From contig NZ_JACIGI010000007.1 in NCBI RefSeq assembly GCF_014197795.1, positions 32,001-96,000 on the forward strand: 64,000 nt of DNA. Direction: 5' to 3'. Each line of letters begins with the position of its first letter. The stretch's first letter is position 1. The stretch comes from Roseospira goensis (GTDB lineage: Bacteria; Pseudomonadota; Alphaproteobacteria; Rhodospirillales; Rhodospirillaceae). Below are positions 8,119 through 17,068 of the stretch, in pieces. The notes under the pieces were generated by a model that saw only the letters and a list, made by a program, of their open reading frames with translations, had not been told where the DNA came from and ran no database searches. A program made the position numbers and the translations under genes.

Positions 8119-9684
8119 ATGACCGACTGCACCACCGACATTCGCGACGATGTGCGCGCCGAGGGGACCGCTGACGCGGCCACCGACGCGGCGCCGGTTG
8201 CGCCCGTGTCGGCGGCGCCGGTCGGCGTGGACGGCGCGGCCGGCTCCGACGCGGCGGGATGCCACGCCGGATCCGACGAACTGGCCCGCGCCGCCGCGAT
8301 GGCGGGGCAGGGCCCGGCCACCGAAGCCCTGGCGCAGCTCGCTCGCGACTACCCCCAGGGGCCGCACGACCGGCCGCAGACCATGTGCCCGGCGTTCGGC
8401 TCGCTGCGCATCGGCCTGCGCATGCGCCGCACCGCCACGGTGCTGAGCGGCTCGGCCTGCTGCGTCTACGGCCTCAGCTTCACGTCGCACTTCTACGGCG
8501 CCAAGCGGCCGATCGGCTACGTGCCGTTCGACTCCGAGACCCTGGTCACCGGCAAGCTGTTCGAGGATATCCGCGAGGCCGTGCACGGTCTGGCCGACCC
8601 GGACAAGCTCGACGCCATCGTGGTCACCAACCTGTGCGTCCCGTCGGCCTCCGGCGTGCCGCTGCGGCTGCTGCCGCGCGAGATCAACGGCGTGCGCATC
8701 ATCGGCATCGACGTGCCCGGGTTCGGCGTGCCGACCCATGCCGAGGCCAAGGATGTGCTGTCCGGCGCCATGCTGGCCTACGCCCGCGCCGAGGCCGAGC
8801 AAGGCCCCGTGATGGCGCCGCGCGGCGGGCCGGCCGAGAAGCCGACCGTGACCCTGATGGGCGAGATGTTCCCGGCCGACCCGGTCGGCATCGGTCACAT
8901 GCTGGCGCCGATGGATCTGGCCGTGGGGCCGGTGGTGCCGACGCGCGAGTGGCGCGAACTGTACGCCGCCCTCGACTGCGCCGTGGCCGCCGCCATCCAC
9001 CCGTTCTACACCGCCTGCGTGCGTCAGTTCGATCTGGCCGGTCGGCCGGTGGTGGGCTCGGCGCCGGTGGGGGTCGAGGGCACCGCGGCGTGGCTGGAGG
9101 CCGTCGCGGCCGCCGCCAACGTGCCGGCCGCCGCCCTGGACACCGCCAAGGCGCGCACCCTGCCGGCGATCCGCGCGGCGCTGGACGCCAAGCCGATCCG
9201 GCACCGGGTGGTGGTGTCGGGCTACGAGGGCTCGGAACTGCTGGTCGCCCGCCTGCTGATCGAGAGCGGCGCCGAGGTGCCCTACGTCGGCACCGCGCTG
9301 CCGCGCACGCCCTGGTCGGCCGACGATGCCGCCTGGCTGGAGGCCAAGGGCGTGACCGTCGCCTTCCGTGCGCCCCTGGAGCGCGACATCCAGGCCGTGG
9401 ACGAGGTCGATCCGGACGTCGCCATCGGCACCACGCCGGTGGTCCAGCACGCCAAGGAAAAGGCCATCCCGGCGCTGTACTTCACCAACCTGATTTCGGC
9501 CCGTCCGCTGATGGGGCCGGCCGGGGCGGGCTCGCTCGCCCAGGTCATCAACGCCGCCGCCGCCAACAAGGACCGCTTCGGCACAATGCGCGCCTTCTTC
9601 GCGGGCGTCGGCACGGGCGAGACGGCCGGCATCTGGGAACAGGCGCCGCGGGAGAGCGCGGGTCGTACGGGGAGGGCCGGCTGA
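8119..9684 (+). CDS. bchY: Chlorophyllide a reductase subunit BchY
   Basis: NifD-like half of the BchYZ heterotetramer that binds chlorophyllide a and an iron-sulfur cluster. Conserved Cys sit in [24 protein letters not shown] and [12 protein letters not shown]. The rest follows the family ([14 protein letters not shown] near the C-terminal third). The ATG at 8119 is used rather than the GTG at 8089; the first ~60 residues are an Ala-rich acidic stretch without conservation. Length 521 aa. The stop overlaps the bchZ start by one base (TGATG). Confidence 0.96.
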   Translation: MTDCTTDIRDDVRAEGTADAATDAAPVAPVSAAPVGVDGAAGSDAAGCHAGSDELARAAAMAGQGPATEALAQLARDYPQGPHDRPQTMCPAFGSLRIGLRMRRTATVLSGSACCVYGLSFTSHFYGAKRPIGYVPFDSETLVTGKLFEDIREAVHGLADPDKLDAIVVTNLCVPSASGVPLRLLPREINGVRIIGIDVPGFGVPTHAEAKDVLSGAMLAYARAEAEQGPVMAPRGGPAEKPTVTLMGEMFPADPVGIGHMLAPMDLAVGPVVPTREWRELYAALDCAVAAAIHPFYTACVRQFDLAGRPVVGSAPVGVEGTAAWLEAVAAAANVPAAALDTAKARTLPAIRAALDAKPIRHRVVVSGYEGSELLVARLLIESGAEVPYVGTALPRTPWSADDAAWLEAKGVTVAFRAPLERDIQAVDEVDPDVAIGTTPVVQHAKEKAIPALYFTNLISARPLMGPAGAGSLAQVINAAAANKDRFGTMRAFFAGVGTGETAGIWEQAPRESAGRTGRAG

Positions 9685-11141
9685 TGCTCGTGCTCGACCA
9701 CGACCGCGCCGGCGGCTACTGGGGGGCGGTGTACGTCTTCACCGCGATCCGCGGCCTGCAGGTCATCATCGACGGCCCGGTGGGCTGCGAGAACCTGCCG
9801 GTCACCGCGGTGCTGCACTACACCGACGCGCTGCCGCCGCACGAGCTGCCGGTGGTGGTGACCGGGCTGGGCGAGGAGGAACTCGGCCAGACCGGGACCG
9901 AGGCGGCCATGAAGCGCGCCCACGGCACCCTCGATCCGTCGAAGCCGGCGGTGGTGGTGACCGGCTCGATCGCCGAGATGATCGGCGGCGGGGTCACGCC
10001 GGAGGGGACCGGCATCCGCCGCTTCCTGCCGCGCACCATCGACGAGGACCAGTGGCAGTGCGCCGACCGCGCCCTGACCTGGCTGTGGAAGGAATACGGC
10101 CTGACCAAGGGCCGCAGGCCCAAGCCGCGCCCGCGCACCGACGGCGCCAAGCCGCGCGTCAACATCGTCGGACCCATCCATGGCATGTTCAACACCTGGT
10201 CGGATCTGGCCGAGGTGCGCCGCCTGATCGAGGGCATCGGCGCCGAGGTGAACCTGGTGTTCCCGCTCGGCTGCGCGCTCAACGACGTCGGCCGGCTGGT
10301 CGATGCCGACGCCAGCGTGTGCCTGTACCGCGAGCTGGGCCGGTCGCTGTGCGAGGCGCTGGAGACGCCCTGGCTGCAGGCGCCCATCGGGCTGCATTCG
10401 ACCACCCGCTTCCTGCGGGCGCTGGGCGAGGTGCTGGACCTGGACCCCGAGCCGTTCATCGCGGCCGAGAAGCACACCACCATCAAGCCGGTGTGGGACC
10501 TGTGGCGCTCGGTCACCCAGGACTTCTTCGGCACCGCCAGCTTCGGCATCGCCGCGACCGAAACCTACGCGCGCGGCGTGCGCCAGTTCCTGGAAGGCGA
10601 GATGGGCCTGCCCTGTCAGTGGTCCTTCGCCCGCACGCCGGGCGGCAAGCCCGACAACGCGGCGATCCGCGCCGCCATCCACGCCGACACGCCGCTGATC
10701 GTGTTCGGCAGCCACAACGAGCGCAGCTACCTGGCCGAGGCCGGGGGGCGGGCGCAGTACATCCCCGCGTCGTTCCCGGGCGCCATCGTGCGCCGGCACA
10801 CCGGCACGCCCTTCATGGGCTACGCCGGCGCGACCTACCTGGTGCAGGAGGTCTGCAACGCCCTGTTCGACGCGCTCTTCAATATCCTCCCGCTGGGCAC
10901 CGACCTGGATGCGGTGGACGCGACGCCGTCGCGCCTGCATCGGGAACTGCCCTGGGACGACGACGCCAAGACCCTGCTCGATGCGGCGGTCGAGGCGCGG
11001 CCCGTGCTCGTGCGCATCTCCGCGGCCAAGCGCCTGCGCGATGCGGCGGAGCAGGCGGCCCGTCGTCACGGCGAGGACACCGTGACGAAGGCGCGGGTGG
11101 CCGAGGCCCTCGCGTCCTTCGCAGAGGGGCCGGTGGCATGA
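9684..11141 (+). CDS. bchZ: Chlorophyllide a reductase subunit BchZ
   Basis: NifK-like half of chlorophyllide a reductase, pairing with BchY. The start [19 protein letters not shown] and the [16 protein letters not shown] segment with its cluster Cys are typical. [12 protein letters not shown] and [12 protein letters not shown] follow, and the small C-terminal helix bundle ends the protein. GGGGAGGG precedes the ATG at 9684, which overlaps the bchY stop. Length 485 aa, normal. The stop overlaps the start of a small open frame before pufB. Confidence 0.96.
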   Translation: MLVLDHDRAGGYWGAVYVFTAIRGLQVIIDGPVGCENLPVTAVLHYTDALPPHELPVVVTGLGEEELGQTGTEAAMKRAHGTLDPSKPAVVVTGSIAEMIGGGVTPEGTGIRRFLPRTIDEDQWQCADRALTWLWKEYGLTKGRRPKPRPRTDGAKPRVNIVGPIHGMFNTWSDLAEVRRLIEGIGAEVNLVFPLGCALNDVGRLVDADASVCLYRELGRSLCEALETPWLQAPIGLHSTTRFLRALGEVLDLDPEPFIAAEKHTTIKPVWDLWRSVTQDFFGTASFGIAATETYARGVRQFLEGEMGLPCQWSFARTPGGKPDNAAIRAAIHADTPLIVFGSHNERSYLAEAGGRAQYIPASFPGAIVRRHTGTPFMGYAGATYLVQEVCNALFDALFNILPLGTDLDAVDATPSRLHRELPWDDDAKTLLDAAVEARPVLVRISAAKRLRDAAEQAARRHGEDTVTKARVAEALASFAEGPVA

Positions 11142-11353
11142 TCGACGCGTTCGACATGCAATCGGCCTCGCTCCCCACTCCGGGTTCCCCCGCACCCGTC
11201 GTCGGCTGGCGACCGCGGGGGGAACGGGGGGTCGCCCGGAAACGTGGTGCGGGCGGCTTGGACGGTCGGACCGTGAGTCGGGTCGGCGGCGGGTGCCGCC
11301 GGGTCGGGCACGGTCGGCAACGGCCGGAAGTGGCCAACTACCAGGAGGTTTAG
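11138..11353 (+). CDS. Possible small ORF in the pufQ position
   Basis: A 71-codon frame starts with an ATG that overlaps the bchZ stop (ATGA) and ends three bases before pufB. In Rhodobacter this slot holds pufQ (about 74 aa with one membrane helix). The product here is Arg/Gly-rich with no hydrophobic segment and no likeness to PufQ, and its GC-rich composition could produce an open frame by chance. It may be an untranslated leader rather than a gene. Confidence 0.22.
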   Translation: MIDAFDMQSASLPTPGSPAPVVGWRPRGERGVARKRGAGGLDGRTVSRVGGGCRRVGHGRQRPEVANYQEV

Positions 11354-11356
11354 GAT

Positions 11357-11563
11357 ATGGCTGAGAACGTGAGCCCCTCGGGCATGACCGAAGACGAGGC
11401 GCAGGAATTCCACGGCATCTTTCAGCAGACCTTTGGCGGCTTCGTGGGTGCCGCCGTGGTCGCGCACATCCTGGCGTGGATGTACTGCCCCTGGCTGAGC
11501 AGCGATGCCTGCAACGCCGACGTCGCCAGTGTCGCGACGACCGCTCTGACCCTCGTGTCCTAG
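11357..11563 (+). CDS. pufB: Light-harvesting 1 beta polypeptide PufB
   Basis: Small membrane protein of the LH1 ring that binds bacteriochlorophyll and carotenoid. The family core is clear: [15 protein letters not shown], a single membrane helix (about residues 25-43), H19, and H37 (VVAHILAW) as the bacteriochlorophyll ligand. It is odd after the helix: where most LH1 beta proteins read W-R-P-W and end within a few residues, this one has MYCPW and ~22 further residues with two Cys (C44, C52), for 68 aa in all. AGGAGG precedes the ATG. First gene of pufBALMC. Confidence 0.95.
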   Translation: MAENVSPSGMTEDEAQEFHGIFQQTFGGFVGAAVVAHILAWMYCPWLSSDACNADVASVATTALTLVS

Positions 11564-11573
11564 GAGAGATATC

Positions 11574-11756
11574 ATGTGGAAGATGTGGCTTCTCTTTGAC
11601 CCGCAGCGCATCCTGATGGCCCTGGGCGTTTTCCTGCTCGTCCTGGCGCTGCTGATCCATTTCATCCTGCTCAGCACCGATCGTCTGAACTGGATGGAAG
11701 CCTCGGCGGTCAACGCGGTGGATATGGCTGGTTCCACGACGCGTCTGATCTCCTAG
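11574..11756 (+). CDS. pufA: Light-harvesting 1 alpha polypeptide PufA
   Basis: Partner of PufB in the LH1 antenna. Residues 1-10 ([10 protein letters not shown]) form the conserved cytoplasmic start, the helix runs about 14-34, and H29 in [10 protein letters not shown] binds bacteriochlorophyll. W40 in DRLNW is the usual C-terminal aromatic contact. The tail after residue 42 is unconserved. Length 60 aa. GGAGAG lies before the ATG at 11574, 10 bases after pufB. A structured gap of 141 bases separates it from pufL. Confidence 0.96.
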   Translation: MWKMWLLFDPQRILMALGVFLLVLALLIHFILLSTDRLNWMEASAVNAVDMAGSTTRLIS

Positions 11757-11774
11757 GGCTGTCTTTGGAGGTCG

Positions 11775-11878
11775 CGGTCGCAAGACCGTGTCTCGTTGGT
11801 AGCGGTCGGGTCTCCGGCGCGAGGCCCGGAACCCGCCGCTGCTGATCTATACGTGGAGGCGGCCATTACTTAGCCTCC
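11775..11878 (+). promoter_or_regulatory. pufA-pufL intercistronic hairpins
   Basis: Two hairpins stand in the gap after pufA: CGGTC-GCAA-GACCG at 11775-11788 with a GNRA-type loop, and GGAGGC / GCCTCC arms at 11855-11860 and 11873-11878. In Rhodobacter, hairpins in this gap protect the pufBA segment from 3'-5' decay, giving more antenna than reaction centre. The same role is inferred here from position and structure. Confidence 0.6.
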
Positions 11879-11897
11879 CGGCCGGAGGGTCCCAACA

Positions 11898-12722
11898 ATG
11901 GCCATGCTGGATTTCGAGCGAAAATATCGTGTCCGTGGAGGGACACTGATCGGCGGGGACCTGTTCGACTTTTGGGTGGGGCCGTTCTATGTCGGCTTCT
12001 TCGGGGTCGCGACAGTATTCTTTGCCGTTCTAGGCACTCTTCTCATCATCTGGGGTGCGGCCATCGGGCCGGACAACACGATCTGGGAATACAACATCGC
12101 ACCGCCTGACCTGAGCTACGGCCTGATGCCGGCGCCCATGGCGGAGGGCGGTCTGTGGCAGATCATCACCATCTGTGCGACCGGCGCGTTCATTGCCTGG
12201 GCGCTCAGGGAGGTGGAAATCTGCAACAAGCTGGGCATCGGCTATCATGTGCCGATCGCCTTCGGGTTCGCCATCTTTGCCTACGTCACGCTGGTCGTCA
12301 TCCGCCCGGTGCTGATGGGTGCGTGGGGGTATGGCTTCCCCTATGGCATTCTCAGCCACCTGGACTGGGTGTCCAACGTCGGCTACCAGTTCCTGCACTT
12401 CCACTATAACCCGGCGCACATGCTGGCGATCACGTTCTTCTTCACGACGTGTCTCGCGCTGGCCTTGCACGGCAGCCTGATCTTGTCGGCCTCGAACCCC
12501 GGCAAGGGGGACGTGGTGAAGCTGCCGGAGCATGAAAACACGTTCTTCCGGGACTTCATCGGCTACTCGATCGGTCCGCTCGGCATTCACCGCCTGGGTC
12601 TGTTCCTGGCCGTCAGCGCGGTGTTCTGGAGTGCCGTGTGCATCGTGATCAGCGGTCCGTGGTGGACGCGCGGGTGGCCGGAATGGTGGACCTGGTGGCT
12701 CGACCTGCCGATCTGGAGCTAG
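11898..12722 (+). CDS. pufL: Photosynthetic reaction centre L subunit PufL
   Basis: Five-helix core subunit of the type II reaction centre that carries the active electron branch. Ligand residues are visible, shifted by one because the initiator Met is counted: H154 and H174 for bacteriochlorophylls, H191 and H231 for the non-heme iron, E213 for proton delivery to QB. The start [17 protein letters not shown] is canonical. Length 274 aa. The ATG at 11898 follows a GGAGGG stretch; pufM begins 18 bases after the stop. Confidence 0.98.
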   Translation: MAMLDFERKYRVRGGTLIGGDLFDFWVGPFYVGFFGVATVFFAVLGTLLIIWGAAIGPDNTIWEYNIAPPDLSYGLMPAPMAEGGLWQIITICATGAFIAWALREVEICNKLGIGYHVPIAFGFAIFAYVTLVVIRPVLMGAWGYGFPYGILSHLDWVSNVGYQFLHFHYNPAHMLAITFFFTTCLALALHGSLILSASNPGKGDVVKLPEHENTFFRDFIGYSIGPLGIHRLGLFLAVSAVFWSAVCIVISGPWWTRGWPEWWTWWLDLPIWS

Positions 12723-12740
12723 CGCGAGGGGGTCATCACG

Positions 12741-13718
12741 ATGGCTGAGTATCAGAGTATCTTCACGCGCGTGCAGGTCAGGGCCCCGGCCCACCTGGGC
12801 GTGCCTATCGACGAGGGCGAGCTGGGCCGTGTCGGCAAGCCGATCTTCTCGCGCATCGCGGGATGGTTCGGCGACGCGCAGATCGGTCCGATCTACCTCG
12901 GCTTCTACGGCGTCCTGTCCGTGGCGTTCGGTCTGGTGGCCTTCGAGATCATCGGGCTGTACATGTGGGCGTCCGTGGACTGGGATCCGGTGCAGTTCGT
13001 GCGCCAGCTGCCCTGGCTGGCCCTGGAGCCCCCGGGCCCCGAGTACGGGCTGAGCATTCCGCCCCTGAACGAAGGCGGCTGGTGGCTGATGGCCGGCTTC
13101 TTCCTGACGGCGTCCCTGCTGCTGTGGTTCGTCCGCACCTACCGCCGCGCCACCGCGCTCGGCATGGGCACCCACACCGCGTGGGCGTGGGCGGCCGCCA
13201 TCTTCCTGTTCCTGGCCATGGGCCTGATCCGGCCCGTGTTCATGGGCGGCTGGAGCGAGTCGGTGCCGTTCGGCATCTTCCCGCACCTGGACTGGACGGC
13301 GGCGTTCTCGGTGCGCTACGGCAACCTGTACTACAACCCGTTCCACATGCTCTCGATTGCCTTCCTGTATGGCTCGGCGCTGCTGTTCGCCATGCACGGC
13401 GGGACCATCCTGTCGGTGGCGCGCTACGGCGGCGACCGCGAGGTGGAGCAGATCACGCATCGTGGTACGGCGGCGGAGCGCGCGGCCCTGTTCTGGCGCT
13501 GGACCATGGGCTTCAACGCGACCATGGAATCGATCCATCGCTGGGCCTGGTGGTTCGCCGTTCTCACCCCTGTCACCGGCGCGATCGGCATCATCCTGAC
13601 CGGGACGGTCGTCGACAACTGGTTCCTCTGGGGCGAGAAGCACGGGCTCGTGCCGACGTACCCCGACCTCTACCCGGGCGTCACTGACCCGGCGCTGATG
13701 AGCGGAGGGACCCAGTGA
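12741..13718 (+). CDS. pufM: Photosynthetic reaction centre M subunit PufM
   Basis: Second five-helix core subunit of the reaction centre. H182 and H202 ligate bacteriochlorophylls, H219 and H266 with E234 ligate the iron, and W252 packs against the primary quinone; all fall at the standard numbering. The protein starts [15 protein letters not shown] after Met and is 325 aa long, with the C-terminal extension usual in species that have a bound PufC cytochrome. Its TGA overlaps the pufC ATG (TGATG). Confidence 0.98.
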   Translation: MAEYQSIFTRVQVRAPAHLGVPIDEGELGRVGKPIFSRIAGWFGDAQIGPIYLGFYGVLSVAFGLVAFEIIGLYMWASVDWDPVQFVRQLPWLALEPPGPEYGLSIPPLNEGGWWLMAGFFLTASLLLWFVRTYRRATALGMGTHTAWAWAAAIFLFLAMGLIRPVFMGGWSESVPFGIFPHLDWTAAFSVRYGNLYYNPFHMLSIAFLYGSALLFAMHGGTILSVARYGGDREVEQITHRGTAAERAALFWRWTMGFNATMESIHRWAWWFAVLTPVTGAIGIILTGTVVDNWFLWGEKHGLVPTYPDLYPGVTDPALMSGGTQ

Positions 13719-15976
13719 TGAGCGAGTTCAGGAACGAAGCCCAGAGGAAGGCCACCTACAAACTCAGCTCGGTGCCGCTTGCGGGACTGATCTGGGTGGC
13801 GACCTGCCTCATCATCGTCTTTTACATCTTCACCCTGATTCCGCCCAAGACGGTGGAGCAGCTCGGCTACCGCGGCGTCGCGATGGAGAACATCCAGAAC
13901 GTGCGCACGGTGAAGGCGCGCGATCTCGTCAACCAGCCGCCGGATGAGTGGCCGCCGTTCCCGGCGGACGGTCCTCTGGCGTCGGATGTGTACGAGAACG
14001 TGCCGGCCCTGGGCCACCTGACCCAGGCCAACTTCGACCGGATGATGACCCTGATCACCGAGTGGGTGTCGCCGGCCGAGGGCTGCAACTACTGTCACGT
14101 GGTGAACGAAGACGGCGGCGTCGACTACGTCTCCGATGACATCTACACCAAGGTCGTCTCGCGACGCATGGTGCAGATGACGCAGCACATCAATGCGGTG
14201 TGGAGCGATCACGTCGCGCCGTCGGGTGTGAACTGCTACACCTGCCACCGTGGCAACCCCGTGCCGACGGAAATCTGGTTCGACAACCCCGAGCCGGTTG
14301 AGAGCGCCCGCGAGGGAGCCGGCAACCGCTTCGGGCAGAACGCGCCCGATCCGCTGGCGGCCTACTCGTCGCTGCCGAACGACGCCCTGTCGATCCACTT
14401 GAAGGAGATGGATCAGGGTCTCGGCGACATCCGCGTGGTGCCGACCACGGCGCTGCCAACGGAATGGAAGCTGGAGCCGGACCTGAAGGACGGCGAGGTG
14501 ACCTACGGCCTCATGATGCACATCTCCGAGGCCCTGGGCACCAACTGCACCTACTGCCACAACTCGCGGGCGTTCGTGGAGTGGTACCCGACACGCGTCA
14601 CCGCGTGGTACGGCATCCGCATGAACCAGGATCTGAACCAGAACTTCCTGATCCCGCTGCAGCCCGAGTACCCGGCCATGCGGCTGGGCGCGCTGGGCGA
14701 CGCCCCGAAGGCGAACTGCGCGACCTGCCACCAGGCGGTCAACTTCCCGCTCAACCGTGCCGACATGATCAGCGCCTATCCGTCGCTGGCCGCGCCGGCG
14801 ACCGAGGGGACCGACCTGCGGGCGGCGAGCTACAAGTTCGTCACCACGGCTCCGGCCGAAGACCCGGCTGCCGCCGAGGCCGCTCCGGCCGAAGAGGCTG
14901 CCGCTGAAGACCCGGCTGCCGCCGAGGCCGCTCCGGCCGAGGAAGCTGCCGCTGAGGAACCGGCTGCCGCCGAGGCCGCTCCGGCCGAGGACGCCGCCGC
15001 TGAAGACCCGGCTGCCGCCGAGGCCGCTCCGGCCGAGGACGCCGCCGCTGAAGACCCGGCTGCCGCCGAGGCCGCTCCGGCCGAGGACGCCGCCGCTGAG
15101 GAACCGGCTGCCGCCGAGGCCGCTCCGGCCGAGGAAGCCGCCGCTGAGGAACCGGCTGCCACCGAGGCCGCTCCGGCCGAGGAAGCCGCCGCTGAGGAAC
15201 CGGCTGCCGCCGAGGCCGCTCCGGCCGAGGACGCTGCCGCTGAAGACCCGGCTGCCGCCGAGGCCGCTCCGGCCGAGGACGCCGCCGCTGAGGAACCGGC
15301 TGCCGCCGAGGCCGCTCCGGCCGAGGAAGCTGCCGCTGAGGAACCGGCTGCCGCCGAGGCCGCTCCGGCCGAAGAGGCTGCCGCTGAGGAACCGGCTGCC
15401 GCCGAGGCCGCTCCGGCCGAGGAAGCCGCCGCTGAGGAACCGGCTGCCGCCGAGGCCGCTCCGGCCGAAGAGGCTGCCGCTGAAGACCCGGCTGCCGCCG
15501 AGGCCGCTCCGGCCGAGGAAGCCGCCGCTGCTGAGGAACCGGCTGCCGCCGAGGCCGCTCCGGCCGAAGAGGCTGCCGCTGCTGAGGAACCGGCTGCCGC
15601 CGAGGCCGCTCCGGCCGAGGAAGCTGCCGCTGAGGAACCGGCTGTCGCCGAGGCCGCTCCGGCCGAGGAAGCCGCCGCTGAGGAACCGGCTGCCACCGAG
15701 GCCGCTCCGGCCGAGGAAGCCGCCGCTGAGGAACCGGCTGCCGCCGAGGCCGCTCCGGCCGAGGAAGCCGCCGCTGAGGAACCGGCTGCCGCCGAGGCCG
15801 CTCCGGCCGAAGAGGCTGCCGCTGAGGAACCGGCTGCCGCCGAGGCCGCTCCGGCCGAGGAAGCTGCCGCTGAAGACCCGGTCGCCCCGGATGCGGCCGC
15901 TGAGGATGAGACCGTGACCGAGGCGCCCGCGGACGACGCGGCGGCCGAGGTCGAGCAGGCCGCGGCCGCGCAGTAG
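13718..15976 (+). CDS. pufC: Reaction-centre tetraheme cytochrome PufC with a long repetitive tail
   Basis: Periplasmic cytochrome that re-reduces the photooxidised special pair. An uncleaved N-terminal membrane anchor (about residues 20-42) leads into the cytochrome domain. Four CxxCH heme sites lie at residues 123-127, 173-177, 277-281 and 334-338. No lipobox is seen. From residue 384 to 721 the protein is 21 tandem copies of a 16-residue unit ([16 protein letters not shown]), followed by an acidic 31-residue tail, making 752 aa, about twice the usual length. The ATG at 13718 has GGAGGGA upstream and overlaps the pufM stop; a GTG one codon earlier is possible. The tail would be periplasmic, acidic and extended; its role is unknown. 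Confidence 0.96.
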   Translation: MSEFRNEAQRKATYKLSSVPLAGLIWVATCLIIVFYIFTLIPPKTVEQLGYRGVAMENIQNVRTVKARDLVNQPPDEWPPFPADGPLASDVYENVPALGHLTQANFDRMMTLITEWVSPAEGCNYCHVVNEDGGVDYVSDDIYTKVVSRRMVQMTQHINAVWSDHVAPSGVNCYTCHRGNPVPTEIWFDNPEPVESAREGAGNRFGQNAPDPLAAYSSLPNDALSIHLKEMDQGLGDIRVVPTTALPTEWKLEPDLKDGEVTYGLMMHISEALGTNCTYCHNSRAFVEWYPTRVTAWYGIRMNQDLNQNFLIPLQPEYPAMRLGALGDAPKANCATCHQAVNFPLNRADMISAYPSLAAPATEGTDLRAASYKFVTTAPAEDPAAAEAAPAEEAAAEDPAAAEAAPAEEAAAEEPAAAEAAPAEDAAAEDPAAAEAAPAEDAAAEDPAAAEAAPAEDAAAEEPAAAEAAPAEEAAAEEPAATEAAPAEEAAAEEPAAAEAAPAEDAAAEDPAAAEAAPAEDAAAEEPAAAEAAPAEEAAAEEPAAAEAAPAEEAAAEEPAAAEAAPAEEAAAEEPAAAEAAPAEEAAAEDPAAAEAAPAEEAAAAEEPAAAEAAPAEEAAAAEEPAAAEAAPAEEAAAEEPAVAEAAPAEEAAAEEPAATEAAPAEEAAAEEPAAAEAAPAEEAAAEEPAAAEAAPAEEAAAEEPAAAEAAPAEEAAAEDPVAPDAAAEDETVTEAPADDAAAEVEQAAAAQ
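14867..15880 (+). repeat. 21 tandem 48-bp repeats inside pufC
   Basis: The unit encodes [16 protein letters not shown]. Variants are E/D swaps at two positions, A to T (units 7 and 18), A to V (unit 17), and one extra Ala codon in units 14 and 15, giving 21 x 48 + 6 = 1014 bases. Near identity at DNA level, with only a few synonymous sites alternating, points to recent expansion or gene-conversion-like homogenisation, so copy number may vary between strains and be hard to assemble. Confidence 0.95.
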
Positions 15977-16025
15977 AGCACGCGCGCGACGCGGATCCGT
16001 TAGGAGACTGGGACCCTCCCGTCAC

Positions 16026-16050
16026 GGCGGGGCCGATCAGTGGCCCCGCC
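16026..16050 (+). terminator. Perfect 9-bp hairpin after pufC
   Basis: GGCGGGGCC, a seven-base loop and GGCCCCGCC sit 50 bases after the pufC stop. There is no T-run behind it, so it may be an RNA-stabilising or pausing structure rather than a complete intrinsic terminator. Confidence 0.5.
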
Positions 16051-16198
16051 ATGATGGGGTCCGCCCCGGGGGGTACGACCGGGGTGGTGCGCCGGAGGCC
16101 GGCGAAGGCGGGAGCACTGCCCGCCAGACCGGGGCCCGGGCGCGACGGTTTTGAAGGGACGACATCGTTTAAGGCTGTTTTCCCGCCAGGACACACCG

Positions 16199-16245
16199 AC
16201 GAAGAATCACCCGGGCGCGAGGGTCGCGCGCCGGGTGTTCTTCGT
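16199..16245 (+). terminator. Long intrinsic-type terminator of the puf operon
   Basis: ACGAAGAA-T-CACCCGG pairs with CCGGGTG-TTCTTCGT through a GC-rich apex, giving about 20 base pairs with small bulges. The A-rich left arm and TTCTTCGTT right arm give it the look of a bidirectional terminator. It is the best candidate for the end of the bchCXYZ-pufBALMC transcript. Confidence 0.7.
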
Positions 16246-16581
16246 TATGGGGCCCGTGTCGCAGGGCTGCGCCCCTGGGCCGGGCGCATGGCGCCCCGGA
16301 CCGGGCCGGATCCCGGGCCCTCTGCCGGCGCGTCGTGACCAAGAGGACCGAGCCGGGACCTGGGGCGTGTCTTCGCGCGATGCGCCGGAGACGCGGCGGC
16401 GTCTTCCCTTTTTTCGCAGGGGTGATCTCGGTATACTTTCGGGCCGCTGGGGCCTGCGCGGAAAGGCTCCGGGCCGACGGCCGGACCGCGACCGCGTCCA
16501 CCCGGTCCGCAGGCCCGGCACGCGCGCGGACCCCGCCCGTTCCCCCGTTCCCCCGCTCCGCCTTCCGCAGGAGGCCCCGCC
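16246..16581 (+). other. Gap upstream of the broken cNMP-binding gene
   Basis: About 335 bases without a credible gene. TATACT at 16432-16437 is a good -10 element with a T-run (16408-16414) in place of a clear -35, so a plus-strand promoter is possible. Nothing else was recognised. Confidence 0.35.
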
Positions 16582-17052
16582 ATGGACCGCTCGCGTGCGC
16601 TGGACGATCTGCTTACCGCCCATCCGTTCTTCGCCGGCATGGAGCCGGGACACCTGTCGGCCCTGGCCGGCTGCGCCCGGGAGGAGCGGTTCGAGGCCGG
16701 GACCCTGCTGTTCCGGGAAGGTGGCTTCGCCGACCGCGTCTTCATCCTGCGTCAGGGGCAGGTGGCGGTCGAGGTGCGCGTGCCGGGCGAGGGCGCGGTG
16801 GTCCTGGAGACGCTGCACGAGGACGACGTGTTGGGCTGGTCGTGACTGGTCGCGCCCTACAACTGGACCTTCGACGCCCGCGCCGTCGGGGTTGTGGGCG
16901 CCATCAGCCTGGATGCGGTGTGCCTGCGTGCCCGCATGGACCAGGACCAGGCCTTCGGCTACCACCTGCTGAGCCGGTTCGTGCCGGTCATGGGCGAACG
17001 GCTGCGCGCCGCCCGGCTTCAGATGCTGGACCTCAAGGCGCCGGCGGCGTGA
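16582..17052 (+). pseudogene. Cyclic-nucleotide-binding (Crp-like) domain protein interrupted by TGA
   Basis: The first 87 codons encode an N-terminal cNMP-binding beta-roll (FFAGMEPGHLSALAGC, EAGTLLFREGG, FILRQGQVAVEV, LHEDDVLGWS). The frame then meets TGA at 16843-16845 and continues with perfect family likeness (LVAPYNWTFDARAVG, LLSRFVPVMGERL, LQMLDL) to a second TGA at 17050. Relatives usually have Trp at this position (GWSWL), so a single TGG-to-TGA change explains it. Without the stop the product would be 156 aa, a stand-alone cNMP-binding domain with no DNA-binding helix. A fresh pseudogene, a sequencing error or stop readthrough cannot be told apart here. Confidence 0.8.
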
Positions 17053-17068
17053 GGTCGGCGCGCGGCGC

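Noticed and set aside
14867..15880. CRISPR array
   Set aside because: Units are contiguous 48-bp coding repeats without unique spacers and lie in frame within pufC.
14830..15981. Minus-strand Ala/Ser-rich frame opposite the pufC repeats
   Set aside because: The periodic repeat leaves several frames open; there is no start signal, and the real cytochrome with heme motifs runs on the plus strand.
16582..16845. Selenocysteine at the in-frame TGA of the cNMP-binding gene
   Set aside because: The family has Trp, not Cys, at this place, and no SECIS-like hairpin was recognised just after the TGA.
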